Origin: Amanita rubescens
Lineage: Eukaryota; Basidiomycota; Agaricomycetes; Agaricales; Amanitaceae
Length of the DNA stretch: 64,000 bases
Direction: 5' to 3'
NCBI GenBank assembly: GCA_015039365.1
Contig: WION01000036.1
Coordinates: 248,001-312,000 of the forward strand
Numbering within the stretch: the stretch's first letter is position 1; every line of letters starts with the position of its first letter. Under the pieces are notes generated by a model. That model made no database searches. It saw only the letters and a list, made by a program, of their open reading frames with translations, and was not told where the DNA came from. The translations under genes were made by a program, and so were the position numbers. Shown here piece after piece: positions 46,412-59,451 of this stretch.

Positions 46412-46794
46412 TGTTGAATATTGAGTGATTAAACATCAGATATCACTCAAATGCTTTATATTTAGTGTTACAATACTATATTCTTTGTTTTTTTTGTGTA
46501 TAATAAGTTATTTTATAGGTGTAGCAGTTGTATCTGTTGACAAAATGCGATATAGTGGACACCTAAACTCACGCCTGATGGGATAGGTAGTAAATAGAAC
46601 CAAACAGGCCAGGTTTCCTTACATGTAGGGAACTACAGTACCTACACTTGGATATAGACTTGATATAACTGCTATCAACTATTATAGACCGCATTTGTGA
46701 ATGTCTAAAGCATGTATTAAGTCTATATCAGAGGGCTAGACAACTACTACAACATTTGTAGTGAGTTGCAACAACACTTGGTGCATTTTTAACA
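46412..46794 (+). repeat. Copia-family solo LTR without matching flanks
   Basis: Full-length copy TGTTGAATATTG..TTTTTAACA with a small T-tract expansion near 46485-46495. Flanks CAAAC and TTTTA do not match, so recombination between different insertions or flank decay is likely. Confidence 0.9.
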
Positions 46795-46861
46795 TTTTAT
46801 CACCCTTGAGGATCAGGTGAGTTTCTTTATTACTTGTAGGTGCTTCAAAGCATCGCTAATG

Positions 46862-48950
46862 GTCTAGAAAGCTCTTAGATTCTCTAGGATGGGATTAAGG
46901 GCTGTAGCTGTGAATGGGGACATGTATAACAAGGAAATTCACAAGGTGATTTTGCATTTTCATGGCTATTCAACCATCTCTGATTTCTATGATCCTAGAA
47001 ACTTGAAATGCACCATTATAACATTATTATCACATTGCTGGAGATGTGTCTTGAACATCTCCAATTTCACTTGCTACTCAACTCAATGACATTCACAAAA
47101 CAAATTCTTGCACTCATAATTGATGAAGCTCATTGTATTTCTCAGTGGGGCAACAAATTTCGGAAGTTGTATTCTCAATTTGGGGTTCCAAATTCTGGCG
47201 ACATCGGCAGCACTGCCCCTTGTCATCCTTGCACAAGTCCAGAAGACACTTCTTATGGACTCAGAATTCATATTCCACATAAACCAGGGAACTGACCACC
47301 CAAACATTACATGGTTTATCTGCCAGATGACTGCTTCCAAGAGTGACCTTGATTCGCTCTCTTTCATTATTACCTTAGACAAGGATGGGAATGTTTTACC
47401 ATTCCATCAGACACTCATCTTCTTTGACAACATCAAGCTCTCACTTCATGCTCTCAAATGGTTTCAGGACTGTATTCCTGAACATCTTCACTCCCAAATT
47501 GCAGCCTATAGCTCTCGATGAAGTACAAACTTGAAGAAGATTGTTCTACGAGATTTTCAAAAAGGTAAAATTAAGATCCTGTTAACGACAGAAGCTGCTG
47601 GCATGGTGAGTTCAAATGTTTTTTTTTCTTTTTGTTTTAATGGCGCTATCAGGGCTGTGACATGCCACACATTGAGCAGGTTGTCCAGTTCCTCATCCCA
47701 TCCTCACTCTCAATTTGGATGCAACGAGCTGGACAAGCTGGGCAAAGCCCTAATGTGCAGGCTCGAGCAATTCTCCTTGTTCAATCAACAGTTTTTCAGG
47801 TTGTTATGTAAGCCCTGAAATGATGGTAAGAAAGGCAAGGACAATGATGATGATGAGGATATCAAATATTGGAAGGATGTAGAGGAACACTTTTGTTCTT
47901 GGACTGAGGGCCTGGAGTGTAGGTGAGAGGTATTGTCTCTGTATTTCAATGATGGTGTATCTTGTAAAGGTGAGTTCTATTCCCAATGTTTTATATTGAT
48001 TTCAAGTTTCCCAGAACCGACTGGTGATTGTTGTGACAATTGCCTTCATTATCTGGGAATTTCCCATGATCTCATTCAACTGCAATTGGCAAATGAGGTC
48101 AAGGAGAACCAATTGATGGTGATGCTCCTGTTATTGGTATCAGTGTTGAATATTGAGTGATTAAACATCAGATATCGCTCAAATGCTTTATATTTAGTGT
48201 TACAATACTATATTCTTTATTTTGTGTATAATGAGCTAGTTTATAGGTGTAGCGGTTGTGTCTGTGGACAAAACGTGATTTAGTGATGGGATAGGTAGTA
48301 AATAGAACCAAACAGGCCAGGTTTCCTTACATGTAGGGAACTACAGTACCTACACTTGGATATAGACTTGATATTACTGCTATCAACTGTTATAGACCGC
48401 ATTTGTGAATGTCTAACGCATGTATTGAGTCTATCAGAGGGCTAGACAACTACTACAACATTTGTAGTCAGTTGCAACAACACTTGGTGCATTTTTAACA
48501 ATCAGTACCAGCAGAAAGCGCTCTGCTACAGGCATTGTCAAGGTTGAGGAGTTGGAAACAGGCATTACTGGTGTGTTTAATCTCTATTCTTTGCTCTCCC
48601 CACATTGGCAGTTTTGTAGGGCCAAAACTGCATTGTGGCAAGTTCTGGAAAGGTGCTATGCAACTCCTTGAATCTTGGTGCATGGAGACTCATTATCTAC
48701 AGTGTCCATGGGGACCAGTCTCTTTTGTCCCTGACAACATCCTCAGCTCTCTTGCCTCAAAACAAACAATTGCTACTGTTCAAGACCTTATTGACAAGGG
48801 CTGGAGTACTCCACATGCACAGAAACATGGTCTGGATCTTTTATGTCTGGATCTTTTAAGATGTCTAGCTGATTATGATTCAGGCCACTTCAAGGATCTT
48901 GAAGAGAAAAGTGAAGCAAAGAAACATGAAACTGAAGAACAATGTGCTTG
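46862..48950 (+). pseudogene. RecQ-family helicase pseudogene with nested solo LTR
   Basis: Plus-strand fragments in changing frames follow RecQ order: LRAVAVNGDMYNKEIH, the DEAH box LALIIDEAHCISQWG (near 47106-47150), motif III ILATSAALP, TDHPNITWFICQM, LIFFDNIKLSLHALKWFQ, motif V KILLTTEAAGM and CDMPHIEQVVQFLIPSSLSI, and motif VI reading QRAGQAGQ where helicases have QRAGRAGR. The C-terminal region (CPWGPVSFVPDNILSSLASK, HAQKHGLDLL) follows after the LTR at 48144-48500. Frame shifts near 47160 and 47520, and loss of both motif VI arginines, show it is dead. Confidence 0.85.
48144..48500 (+). repeat. Copia-family solo LTR with a small internal deletion
   Basis: Flanked by the perfect duplication ATCAG (48139-48143, 48501-48505). 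About 20 bases around GTGGACACCTAAACTCACG are missing. Removing it joins MLLLLVSV to PAESALLQALSRLRSWKQ, so the host pseudogene was still in frame at insertion. Confidence 0.93.
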
Positions 48951-49483
48951 AGAGGCTGAGGAAGCCAAGCGTTGATGTGCTGAAGCCAAGGCTATTAATA
49001 TGTCAGGCTCAGCCAAAACCACCTTGTCCTTCTCAAGCCAAGTCACAGAGGACTGACTGTGCTTGGCAACTCAACTGTTTTGAACTCACCATCTTTCCCT
49101 CATATTTTTACAACTCATGTGGTTTCCATTGCTTCACCTATCTCATGCCTGCTCCTGTTCTTTCTCAGTCTCAGTCTCAGCCTCCTGTCTTCTCTCAGCC
49201 TCAGCTTGCTCTCCCTGCTCTCCTGCCTTCTACTGTCTTTTCTCAGTCTCTTGTTCAAGATCCACCAGGATACCACTATTATCATTCAGGTTATCATTAT
49301 TCCCAGCATCCAGTGTCTCAGTCACAGCCTCAAGCCATGTATCACTTGCAACCTCAAGCATTGTATCATCAATACCAGTATTTTTCTCAGTATTCTCAGT
49401 CACAAATCTCAGGGGCAATAAACAAGTTGCATTGTTACAGTTGTAGTAGAATACAAGTTCTTATACAAATTCAATGTGTGTAA
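48951..49483 (+). pseudogene. Gln/Ser/Pro-rich frame downstream of RecQ remnant
   Basis: The frame from about 48875 to 49483 reads SQSQSQPPVFSQPQLALPAL and YHYYHSGYHYSQHPVSQSQ. It is low-complexity and may be the C-terminal tail of the RecQ-like protein or a separate relic; the link is only positional. Confidence 0.35.
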
Positions 49484-49789
49484 TGATTGGTCAAGTCTGC
49501 CTACAAGTTGAGACTTAGAATGAAGACTGTAACTTAACTCTGTTTCTCATAGGGTGAATAAATTTGACATAAAGCTGTTGACATAAAGCTGAGACCAAAA
49601 GAAAGCATAAGAGACCAAGAGGAAACATGAATGGCTTTTTTGGAACAAAGAGGGCTAAGGAATTGGTGAGTCCAAGGAAATTGGAATGGGTCAAAGAGGA
49701 AAAGTAGACAGAGGCCTGTTGGTATGCATAATGTGAGTCCATTGCCACAAATTGTATTCCCACATGACCAACTAAATTTCCATTTCATC

Positions 49790-52329
49790 CTGTATGGCTT
49801 GATCATTCTCTTGGTTCTCCTCATCATTCTCTTCACTGCTAATCCAGATCTCCTTTGCTGAATGCTTCAATGAGCACCGCTTGAACCAGTCCTTTACAAC
49901 ACCTTCCAAGCCCTTTGAACCATTATCTACAATATTTACCACTCCTGCCTTGGCATTTGATAATCTGCGACCTGGTTTATACACATGGAGAGCTGATTTA
50001 ACATATTGAGATGTAAGAAGGATAACATTTGCTTCTTTTTCTGGTGCAGAGTGATGACTCCCTCTTTTGTGTGCCCCAAATTCTTTCTCCATATGACATT
50101 GTTTGTATACATTGCAGAGTGGGAATGACTGGAGATATTTTCTTGAGATAATCCATTGATGCACCTGGCCCCATAGAGTGATAATGGACCTTTATATCAG
50201 CTATGTTATGTTTTTGGGCAAGGTCATATGGTAAAGAACTTCTTGGTTCCCCTGTGCGACTCATCACCCAACACCATTTTCTCATATGATCATTGCAATC
50301 ACATGAAATTAATTCCATTATGTGAAGCTAATTTCACTAACCATATTTCTTGTGGCCATTCTTGATTTAATCCCTGGAACAGCTCCAGTATTTCAGTCAA
50401 GTAATTAGTGTTTCCACCTCCAGAGAATCGAAAGGCCATAAGTGGATCTCCTCCATGCACCCAATATCACCAGCCCTGACTGCATGACGAAGCTCAATAT
50501 ATGGTAGAACATCTTTGTTCCACAGAGTCCACTGAATTTGCACAAGATCTTGTTCTGCAGTAGTCCTAGAGTCCTGCATGTCAACTAGTGCCCTTTGTGA
50601 GGCATGTGTTTCCAATATTATCATGGACATTGCCTTCAATTCATCTGGGTTCTTTTGCTTCAAATCTTTGAGATCAGTCACATTACCAACTTCCAGCCAA
50701 CATGCATGAAAATGTGCTTCAGCAATGTGATGTATTGCTTCATCAAGGTTATGCCAAAATGGACCCTTTGTGGATTGTACAACTAAACCTTTGTGATGGA
50801 GCACATCAAAAGCTTGCCTAAGACTACCAATTGTTGATGAAGTCATAAGATATTGTTTATGCAAAGAGTTCACAAATGTCATAATCATGGAACCAGCCAA
50901 ATGCAGGCAACATAAAATCCAATCTGTGAAATGAATTATGATCTGCATGGTGATAGTTCCACATCCCTCTCAGTCAATCAACAGTCAATTGATCACTAAG
51001 CCAAGGAATAAAAACCTCTTCCCCAATCTTTTTCATATTCTCAAGTGAGCCAAGGCCTAATTGGTGGAGAAACTCTTCCATAACTTTCATAGTACCATCA
51101 TAGCTAGCTTCCTCCATTCAATGTGCATGTTCCAAGAATGTGTTGCTTCACCACATTGTCTGCTCCATTTGCCAGTTGATGTGTAGGTGGAGGCTCAGCA
51201 AGTGAAAGACTATCTTTATACTTGTAGCCATTGAAAAAGCCAGCTTGGACTGTTCAGCAAAAAGGAGCATATGTGATAAGCAAACCATGCTTCCATGCGA
51301 TCATCTACAGCTTGATATAACATTTTTCCAATATCAAACAATCTCTCTGAGTGTTCAGCTGTGTATTGATTGAATCTCTGGCTTGCACCATCAGGTAAAT
51401 TTGCATGTACTGGAAGCTGCCACATTGTTCCAGCAGTTCCACTAATGAAATGGCTTTGATTATGTAGTTGTTGTGAAAACACACACATAGGTAGATTGAC
51501 ATTATCATGAGAAATGCTCCATGGATACTCCTTCACAACATCTTGGACTTTACTCATAGCATCCTTAGAGAGTTTTCCATAAGCATCTAACACCCATCAA
51601 TGACTCATAGAGACTCCAATAGCATGTATCAAATGCCCTTGCTGACATCCCACAAGCCTTTAGATAAACAGCCCAAAGCTTCTGCAATCCACTACACCTG
51701 TTGGCTGTATTGACACTGCTGGGCCATTATATTCAGAATGTACTACTCAAAAGTCAGGCAACCTCATAACCTTTCCACACACACATGTACTGTTAAAAAT
51801 GCGCCAAGTGTAGTTGCAACTCACTACAAATGTTGTAGTAGTTGTCTAGCCCTCTGATAGACTCAATACATGCTTTAGACGTTCACAAATGCGGTCTATA
51901 ATAGCCTGTTTGGTTCTATTTACTACCTATCCCATCAGGCTTGAGTTTAGGTGTCCACTATATCGCATTTTGTCCACAGACACAACCGCTACACATAAAC
52001 TAACTCATTATACACAAAATAAAGAATATAGTATAGTAACACTAAATATAAAGGATTTGAGCGATATCTGATGTCTAATCACTCAATATTCAACATTATT
52101 TTCTTTGAAACACATTCTGTATAGCAAAACTCTCCAAAGTATCATGAGCACCAGCTGCTCTTTGTCCCTTATTGTGCTTATCATCAGGTGGATTATGCCA
52201 TCTCTTCAATATCATTGGCAATTGCAGACTACCAAGCAGCGTAGTTCTTGCATACCTAATTTTTCCATTTGAGATGCACTCTTCATCACCCCAGCTAAGT
52301 GCATCCAGGACCAATGGGAGGTCCAAACC
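49790..52329 (-). pseudogene. DUF6589-type gene remnant interrupted by a copia LTR
   Basis: Minus-strand pieces in order: LVLDALSWGDEECISNGKIR and YARTTLLGSLQLPMILKRWH (52100-52326); after the LTR at 51791-52095, LQKLWAVYLKACGMSARAFD (around 51630-51700); then ISHDNVNLPMCVFSQQLHNQ, SHFISGTAGTMW (51216-51593); then ALVDMQDSRTTAEQDLVQIQ and LPYIELRHAVRAGDIGCMEE (50397-50948); and KHNIADIKVHYHSMGPG near 50170-50220. These match the succession I know from DUF6589 proteins, a large mushroom family without established function. Multiple stops and frame changes make it a pseudogene. Confidence 0.75.
51791..52095 (-). repeat. Copia-family LTR with internal deletion
   Basis: TGTTAAAAATGCG..ATTCAACA on the plus strand, lacking about 70 bases between GCGGTCTATAA and GCCTGTTTGG. 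Flanks TGTAC and TTATT do not match. It splits the DUF6589 remnant. Confidence 0.92.
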
Positions 52330-52706
52330 TGTTAAAAATGCGCCAAGTGTTGTTGCAACTGACTACAAATGTTGTAGTAGTTGTCTAGCCCTCTGATAGA
52401 CTCAATACACGCTTTAGACGTTCACAAATGCGGTCTATAACAATTGATAGCAGTGATATTAAGTCTATATCCAAGTGTAGGTACTGTAGTTCCCTACATG
52501 TAAGGAAACCTGGCCTGTTTGGTTCTATTTACTACCTATCCCATCAGGCGTGAGTTTAGGTGTCCACTATATCGCGTTTTGTCCACAGACACAACCGCTA
52601 CACCTATAAACTAGCTCATTATACACAAAATAAAGAATATAGTATTGTAACACTAAATATAAAGCATTTGAGCGATATCTGATGTTTAATCACTCAATAT
52701 TCAACA
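52330..52706 (-). repeat. 3' LTR of the copia element
   Basis: Full 377-base LTR. On the minus strand it is directly preceded by the purine tract AATCAGGAGGAAG (52707-52719), which identifies it as the 3' LTR of the copia remnant and fixes the orientation of the whole LTR family (TGTTGAATATTG.. is the 5' end). Confidence 0.92.
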
Positions 52707-52719
52707 CTTCCTCCTGATT
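52707..52719 (-). other. Polypurine tract of the copia element
   Basis: AATCAGGAGGAAG abuts the TGTTGAAT start of the LTR on the minus strand, the standard geometry for plus-strand priming in copia elements. Confidence 0.8.
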
Positions 52720-52817
52720 ATACATCACTCCACTCATCTAAGCTTCCCCCCAAACCTATCCATCCTTCACCTTCCCCCTAATCCTACTAGCCTTCATATC
52801 ACAAGACCCATAAGTTT

Positions 52818-55800
52818 TCAAAGAAACATCACTTTGACTCTGGGCAATGCCTTTGTTAACAAGTCGGCTGGCATTTGATCTGTTTGCAAGTAGACAGGCT
52901 CAATAAATCCCTGCTCCACTTTATCTTGAAGCCAGTAGAAGCACAAGTCTAGATGCTTCATGCGCCCATGATGTTCTGGGTTCTTTGCTACACTGATAGC
53001 TGACTGATTGTCCATGAACAGCTTTGTAGGCTTAGGCACCATATATCCCATCTCTTCCAACAACTTCTGCATCCACCTGATTTCCTTCCCAGCAGCACAT
53101 GCTGCGACATATTCAGCTTCTGTAGTAGAGAGTGCCACAATAGGTTGCAACTTGCTACTCCAATTGACAGCTCCAGATCCCACTTTGATGATATATCCAG
53201 TAGTGGACTTTCCATTGTCTTTGTTACCACCATGATCAGCATCAGCATATGCTCTGATGAGTTCGTTGCAATCAGGATAGGCCCAAGCTCCAATTCCATT
53301 TCCAGTGTCCCAGCTAAGTATCTCAACAAGTGTTTGACTGCCTTCCAATGTGCCACTCCAGGATTATTGTTAAAGCGAGCCAAAACACTTGCAGGTTCTG
53401 CAATATCTGGTCTTGTCATCATGGCCAAATACATGACTGAGCCCACTGCACTGATTGATATAAGGAATGTCTTTCATTTCCTTCATCTCCTCATTGCTTT
53501 TAGGGCACTGATCTTGTAAAAGCTTCAAACCAGGATTCATTGGTGTGTCCACTGTACTGCAATTCTCCATGCCAAATCGCTTCAAGATGTCCATAATGTA
53601 CTGCTTTTGTGAAAGATAGATCTTTCTGTTCGCTCTATCCCTCCTAATAGCAACTCCAAGCAAGTACGATGTCTCTCCCAAGTCCTTCAAGTTGAAGGAC
53701 TTGGACAAATCACTGACTACCTTGTCCAAGGCAGCCTGAGAGTTGGAAGCAAGTGTAATATCATCCACATACACTGGCATTGTGATCCAGACATCATCTC
53801 TCTGATATATATACAGAGCTGGATCTGAGCAGATTCTATTGAATCCCATGTCAAGAAGGGCAGAATGCAACTTCTCATTCCATAACCTGGCAGCTTGTTT
53901 TAACCCATAGATAGACTTGTTTAATTTGCACACATAATTTGATCCAAGTTCTTCAAATCCTTCTGGCTGCATCATGTAGACATCAGCATCAATATCTCCA
54001 TTAATAAATGCATGAGAGATGTCTACAGAGCGCAAATGCAAGTCATCTATTGCTGCCAGTACTAGGATAAGGCGAATAGTGGCCTGACGCATAGTTGGGG
54101 CAAATATTTCCATGTAATCAAATCCAGGTCGTTGATTGTAACCTTTAGCAACAATCCTGGCTTTGAATCACTCTACAGTGCCATCTGCATTCCTTTTTAT
54201 GCGAAACACCCATTTGGAACCAATTGCTTTCTTTCCAGGAGGCAGCTTTTCCAACACCCATGTCCCATTGTTCAATTGTGCATTTAGTTCCTCCAAAGCA
54301 GCCTCATGCCACCTCTGTGCATCTGGGCCAGCCATCGCTTCAGCATAGCTGTTAGGTTCATTTCCAGTTAATGATGATGTATGAACACATTCAGCATCTT
54401 CTTCCCCCTCATCATCATCATTATACCTCAAGACACGAGGTTTCACCTTCCACCATTCACCAGGAGGTTGCACATTTCGTCTTTCACGTCTCTGTGCTAA
54501 TGGGACCTCTGGCTCAACTGGTACTGGTCGTGGTGGTGGAGTAACTGGCCTTTCTTCCTGTTCAGCTTCAGCTTTAGCCTCTGGTTGCACATCTCGTTCC
54601 TCCTGTGGCTGCTCTTCCTCCTCCTGCTGCTGCTCCTGTCGCTCCGGCAATGGCACCTGTATGCTGTCATCATCATCATCATCAGCTTCCACCTGTATAG
54701 CTGGTATTGGAATGTAACGTTGCTCTGTATGTGTGTCATTCATTTCATTTCTAGTTTCCTGAGGTTGTTGAACAGAGTGTGAGCCAAGCATGTAACGTTC
54801 ATCAAACTCTGCTCTTTCCGAAATGATTGTTTTCTTTGTAATAGGATTGTAGAATTTCCAACCCTTATAACCATCAGGATACCCAATGAATATGCACTTT
54901 TCCATATGTGATCCAAGAGCAATACGTTTATCCTTTTGCACATGCACATAAGCAGTGCACCCCCAAATCCTTAGATGACTAACAAGGTCCTATTTGCACG
55001 CTCTGCTACACCATTCTGCTGTGGCCTATTTCGCACTGTGTGTTGCCTGGCAATCCCACATTCATCTGTAAATCGCAAAAATGCGTTTGACATGTACTCC
55101 CCCTTATCATCCCTCAATGTTTTAATTTTATGACCAGTTTGATTCTCAGCATAAGCTTTGAATTGTTTAAATGCATCAAACACCATGTCTTTCGTCTTTA
55201 TAGGGAGTACAATACGAAGTCGAGAATAGTCATCAATGAATGTAACCCAATATTGATAGCCAGAATGTATAGTAGCACCCACTTTGTGTACATCAGTGTG
55301 TACAAGCTGCAATAGCTTTGTTGACCGATTTTTCGAAGAAGGGAATGGATTGGCATGCATTTTCCCTGCCAGACATGGCTCACAGATCGGATCAGGCTTG
55401 TCATTAGACATCATGGTAAGTCCCTCAACCATGCTGTCACGAACCATACTCTTGACACTCTCATACCCATGGTGTGCTAGCCTCCTATGCCACAAAGTCA
55501 AGTCCAGAGGCAGAGTGGACGATGCAACAGCCGATTTAACATACTCTTGGTCTACAATGGTCTCACCAGCAAGATAACCAACATTATCATCTCCCACTTT
55601 GGCAACAAAAGGTATATGACCATCTTTTTCAAATTTCATTATAGACTTTGAGATATGTACAACCCTCTATGTTGTGTAAGGTATAAGACAGAGAAAAGAT
55701 TATTCTGTAAGTCCGGTACATGTAACACTCTAGCAAATTCAACCTCTCTAGCTGGTTTTCCATCTATAACTGGTTTAAATACAACAGACCCAACTCCCTC

Positions 55801-55952
55801 TGTATATATCACAGTATGATCTGCCAACCTAACCTCTTTTCGCATTTTGGTGTAGGTTTTGAACCAATGTCTATGTGGGGTCATATGAGAAGTGGCCCCC
55901 GAGTCTGTATTCCAGTCAAAACGATGGTCAGCAGAAGTCCCAAATGCATTAT
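52818..55952 (-). pseudogene. Ty1/copia pol: protease, integrase, reverse transcriptase, RNase H (gag missing)
   Basis: The minus strand begins within the protease (DSGATSHMTPHRHWF near 55884-55907). It continues with the GAG-pre-integrase/zinc region (LTLWHRRLAHHGYES, ICEPCLAGKM), the integrase core (VHTDVHKVG, LRDDKGEYMSNAF, QQNGVAERANRTL), reverse transcriptase (QPEGFEELGSNYVCKLNKSI, VYVDDITLASNS) and RNase H (YADADHGGNKDN, STTEAEYVAACAAGKE, ADLLTKALPR). The domain order integrase before reverse transcriptase defines Ty1/copia. Frame breaks near 53440, 54140 and 54960 are visible. The upstream end is abrupt at 55952, where an LTR fragment in opposite orientation follows, so gag and the true 5' LTR are lost. 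Confidence 0.93.
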
Positions 55953-56127
55953 CTTACATGTAGGGAACTACAGTACCTACACTTGGATATAGACTTAATA
56001 TCACTGCTATCAATTGTTATAGACCGCATTTGTGAACGTCTAAAGCGTGTATTGAGTCTATCAGAGGGCTAGACAACTACTACAACATTTGTAGTCAGTT
56101 GCAACAACACTTGGCGCATTTTTAACA
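55953..56127 (+). repeat. Copia-family LTR fragment, inverted relative to the copia element's own LTR
   Basis: Contains the second half of the LTR (CTTACATGTAGGG..TTTTTAACA on the plus strand). The copy at 52330-52706 reads in the opposite direction, so this is not the element's 5' LTR. It joins protease codons with no gap. Confidence 0.9.
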
Positions 56128-59095
56128 CCCTCTGTAAGTTTGCAAGTCACCAAGGGATTTTGGTCCCTTCACAACAGTAAGCAATGTTCAGAGGTAGATA
56201 GAACCTTTCACCACTTGTGGGTGTGACAAAGAATATCCATCCACCCTAATGCAAAGCTTTTTCATCAGTGTATTTCATTGCCTCTTCTTGCCCAAGAAGC
56301 CCAAGATCAGCATTTGCAGTGAAGAAGGCTTTAAGAGTGGTCTTCTCAGCCCCTGCAGGCCCTGTCCATTACTGTTTGAATGCTGTCTTCTGGGTTAAAT
56401 ACAACCACATGTTGTCCAGGAAGGTGAACCTGCAAGCGAACAACATTCAGTGACCAATCATGTGCTGTTGTAGCTCAAATGTTGCCATATCACAGCCTTT
56501 TTGCATATACTTGAATGCATAGCTGTATAATTGGCAAAGTAAGTCAGATAGACTTGGAATTTTGCATTTATCATACATACCACAAACTGCCAAGGGAGAC
56601 AGCACACTCCACATTGATATGGCAATCATACTTTGCAGACAGGTATGGACAATAAGGGACCAGCCAAGAGTTGTCGTCAACCATGTAACCTGGAGCTTCA
56701 TATGCTTGGCCATCGTTAGGGCACTTATAGCATGGGTACATCCATCTTCATATTCAAGTAGGTTATCAGTTTGTGCATTTTCCAATGCAAGGTGCTCTTG
56801 GGTTTGCAATACTGCATGGCCCATGCACCATGCATGCCTTGACAGTTGCAGCAACTTTGCCCATGATGCCATTGGTTATGATATCATGCAAGATAGCCTT
56901 CTTCTTCAAGTGGAAAACCCAAGCAATCAAGTCAGGGCAATCATATGGTGTTTCTTTCACCTGGTCGCAGTTCCCTTGTAATTTCAGGCCATTTTGGATT
57001 AGTCATTACAATAAATCAACCTTCTGAAAGAAGCAAGCAATAGTCATTGAGTCTTGGAATTGTTGCTGCATGTGGCAAGGGCCACCTATAATATATGATG
57101 AGGGAAGAACAATCTTGCAGACCATGCTTGACAACCTCTTGAGCACGTCCAAAGTGCTCATCACGCTTAACACTCCATTTTGTCAACATGCCATCGAAAC
57201 CCCCAATATCAAATGCTTAATCATCCTGACTGGGTCCAAATTGCCCTGTCTGTTAGCCTTGTGGTTGCTTCCAAAACCACCATATGGATCCACAAATGGT
57301 GCCTTGACGGCTGTGACATCACTTGCACCCCAGACTTGCCTGACACAGATGCCGTCTACCTCACTTTTATAGCTTCTCGAAGTCCTGCCTCAAATGCTTG
57401 ACCAACTTGCTCCCCTACCCCATAGCCAATCTTTATGACTGTGGGAAATCTGTACCCTTGATACATGAAATCACACTCTTGACTTCGTGTGACTGTCCAT
57501 CAAACAGACCAAAGAATTTGAGGAAGGTTAAGGCCCCAATCCCCTCCCTCCCTCCCTCCCTCCCTCCCTTACCTACTCTCCCCCCTATCTTGATGACTTT
57601 TTCCCCTCCCACATTGATGGTGCCTGTTGTCAATGATGATGCTACATCTGCTGCAGCGACTACCACTGCCACTGAAGTGGAACCACTAACCCGATCACAG
57701 AAGCAAAAGGCAAAGAAAGCAGCCAAGCTTTTGAATAACCCCTCACAGCCTCTGGCTACTATGCTCCATTACCCCCTCCTTGCCTCCCTTACCCATGACA
57801 ACCATTGAAATGGTTGAGGAGCCCACACAGCTGTCCCTCAGCAACCCTGAAGCCCTTGCTTGCACTTCTTGAAAAAACAACACTGGTGGTTCTACCCATT
57901 GATGCCATCAATGTCAACTACATCACTCCAAGTGTTTCTCACCTCAACAAGAATACCATACAGCCTTGACCATATCTGAAACCCCACACCGAAATCACCA
58001 ATGTTGGTGTTGCTCCAAAATGAGATGCCAACAATACCAATTTGGCATCAGTGCCAACTTTGACCAACCACTAAGTTTATTAGAGCCTGCTACCATAGCA
58101 ATTCTCTTTTGAGCATGTCCCTCAGGATGTACACTGATTTACTTTGTTAGGAAAAATAGCTACAATTTGTACATCTCTTTTTCCTTTTTGTTAACCACTG
58201 CAAACCTTTTCTACTAAATACTTTAACACATGCACCCTGGGGCACACGTTATCCCATTAAGTGCCTTGTGTCATATTGCCCCTCTTGTATTAGTTTACAT
58301 CTTGCCCAATTGGAATCACCTTTCTATTAAAAAAAAAAAAAAAAAGGGAGGAAAAACATGCTGGCCTAAATCTGCAAGATTGACATCGCCATCTGTTGCA
58401 CCCAAAGTTTAGTTTGGTTTAAGCACAACCACAATAGCCTGTTCTGGTTGAGTGATGCATACATGTCAACCAACCACTGGTTGAAAAGCCAACCACCATG
58501 AAGGAGGCAAAAAAACTCAGCCACCCTGTTATGAAGGCAATAAGCAGCAAAACACATTTGGGTTATAACCCTAAGGGAAGTAAAAGCAAATGTGCAGTTG
58601 TAAGCCCAGATGTGCTCTTTAAAATTCTTTGAGTGAGCATCATCATTGATGTACTAACTGGAGCAATGACTAAGGAGAGTCCCTTTCTGTGTGTTCCTCA
58701 TTGGCTTCTTCTCTGTCCATGCATGCATGCATGGTGCAGGTTTTGCCAAAGAGGAATGCCTTCTTTTGTCTAAGGACCTCCTGTTGGGCTTTGCCATCAT
58801 CATCCTCAAACATCAGGACCACTGTGGACCTGCGACCTGGTTCAATTTTGGATGGGGGGCAAATCCAATAGGGCTGGCTGTATGGGCATGTGGAGTTGGT
58901 TTGACCACTTGTTGTTTTGGGTCAGCTGGGCCACTATATCACCCAGCATGTATACAGGGCCTTTCTCAGGGGTTGGAACCCCATTTATGCATATGTGCCT
59001 CCATCAAACACCTGCAAAGGCCTCAACAGGGAAACCTGTGTCTGTGAAGACTGGTTGGATATAGGGCAGAGCATCATTGAGCTGTTGATTTGTGA
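56128..59095. other. Unresolved decayed region with two simple repeats
   Basis: No family is recognised. Plus-strand frames (for example IHKWCLDGCDITCTPDLP at 57270-57325, and an Ala/Thr-rich frame at 57398-57808) may be relics of a gene but carry no motif I can name. (CCCT)n lies at about 57543-57568 and a poly-A tract at about 58329-58345. Confidence 0.4.
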
Positions 59096-59451
59096 CTCCT
59101 GGGTAGTCTTTCTAAGTTAGGTCACATGACCAACCATGACTGCAGTCATGGTCGCACTTTGTTGAACAACGTTCCAGTCATGGTCATACAAAATTGGTCT
59201 ATCTCCATGACTGGTCATTTCAGGGTCCAGATGACTTTGATACATCCACCCCACCAAAAATGCCTGTAACCCTTAGAATATAGTGTAATAACCCTATCAT
59301 TGGGACATAAAAATACTCCACTGATTGTAGTGTTGATTGGTGGAGTATTTCCTATTCTTTTGAAGATTGGGACAGTGATATTTTGGGATAATCCACAATA
59401 AAGGTGGAAAAATACTCTGCCTATCACAGCATTAGGATGGGCAGAGTATTT

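Noticed and set aside
55953..56127. 5' LTR of the copia element
   Set aside because: It is in the opposite orientation to the 3' LTR, and LTRs of one element must be direct repeats.
57398..57808. Ala/Thr-rich frame as a gene
   Set aside because: Contains a CCCT microsatellite and no recognisable domain.
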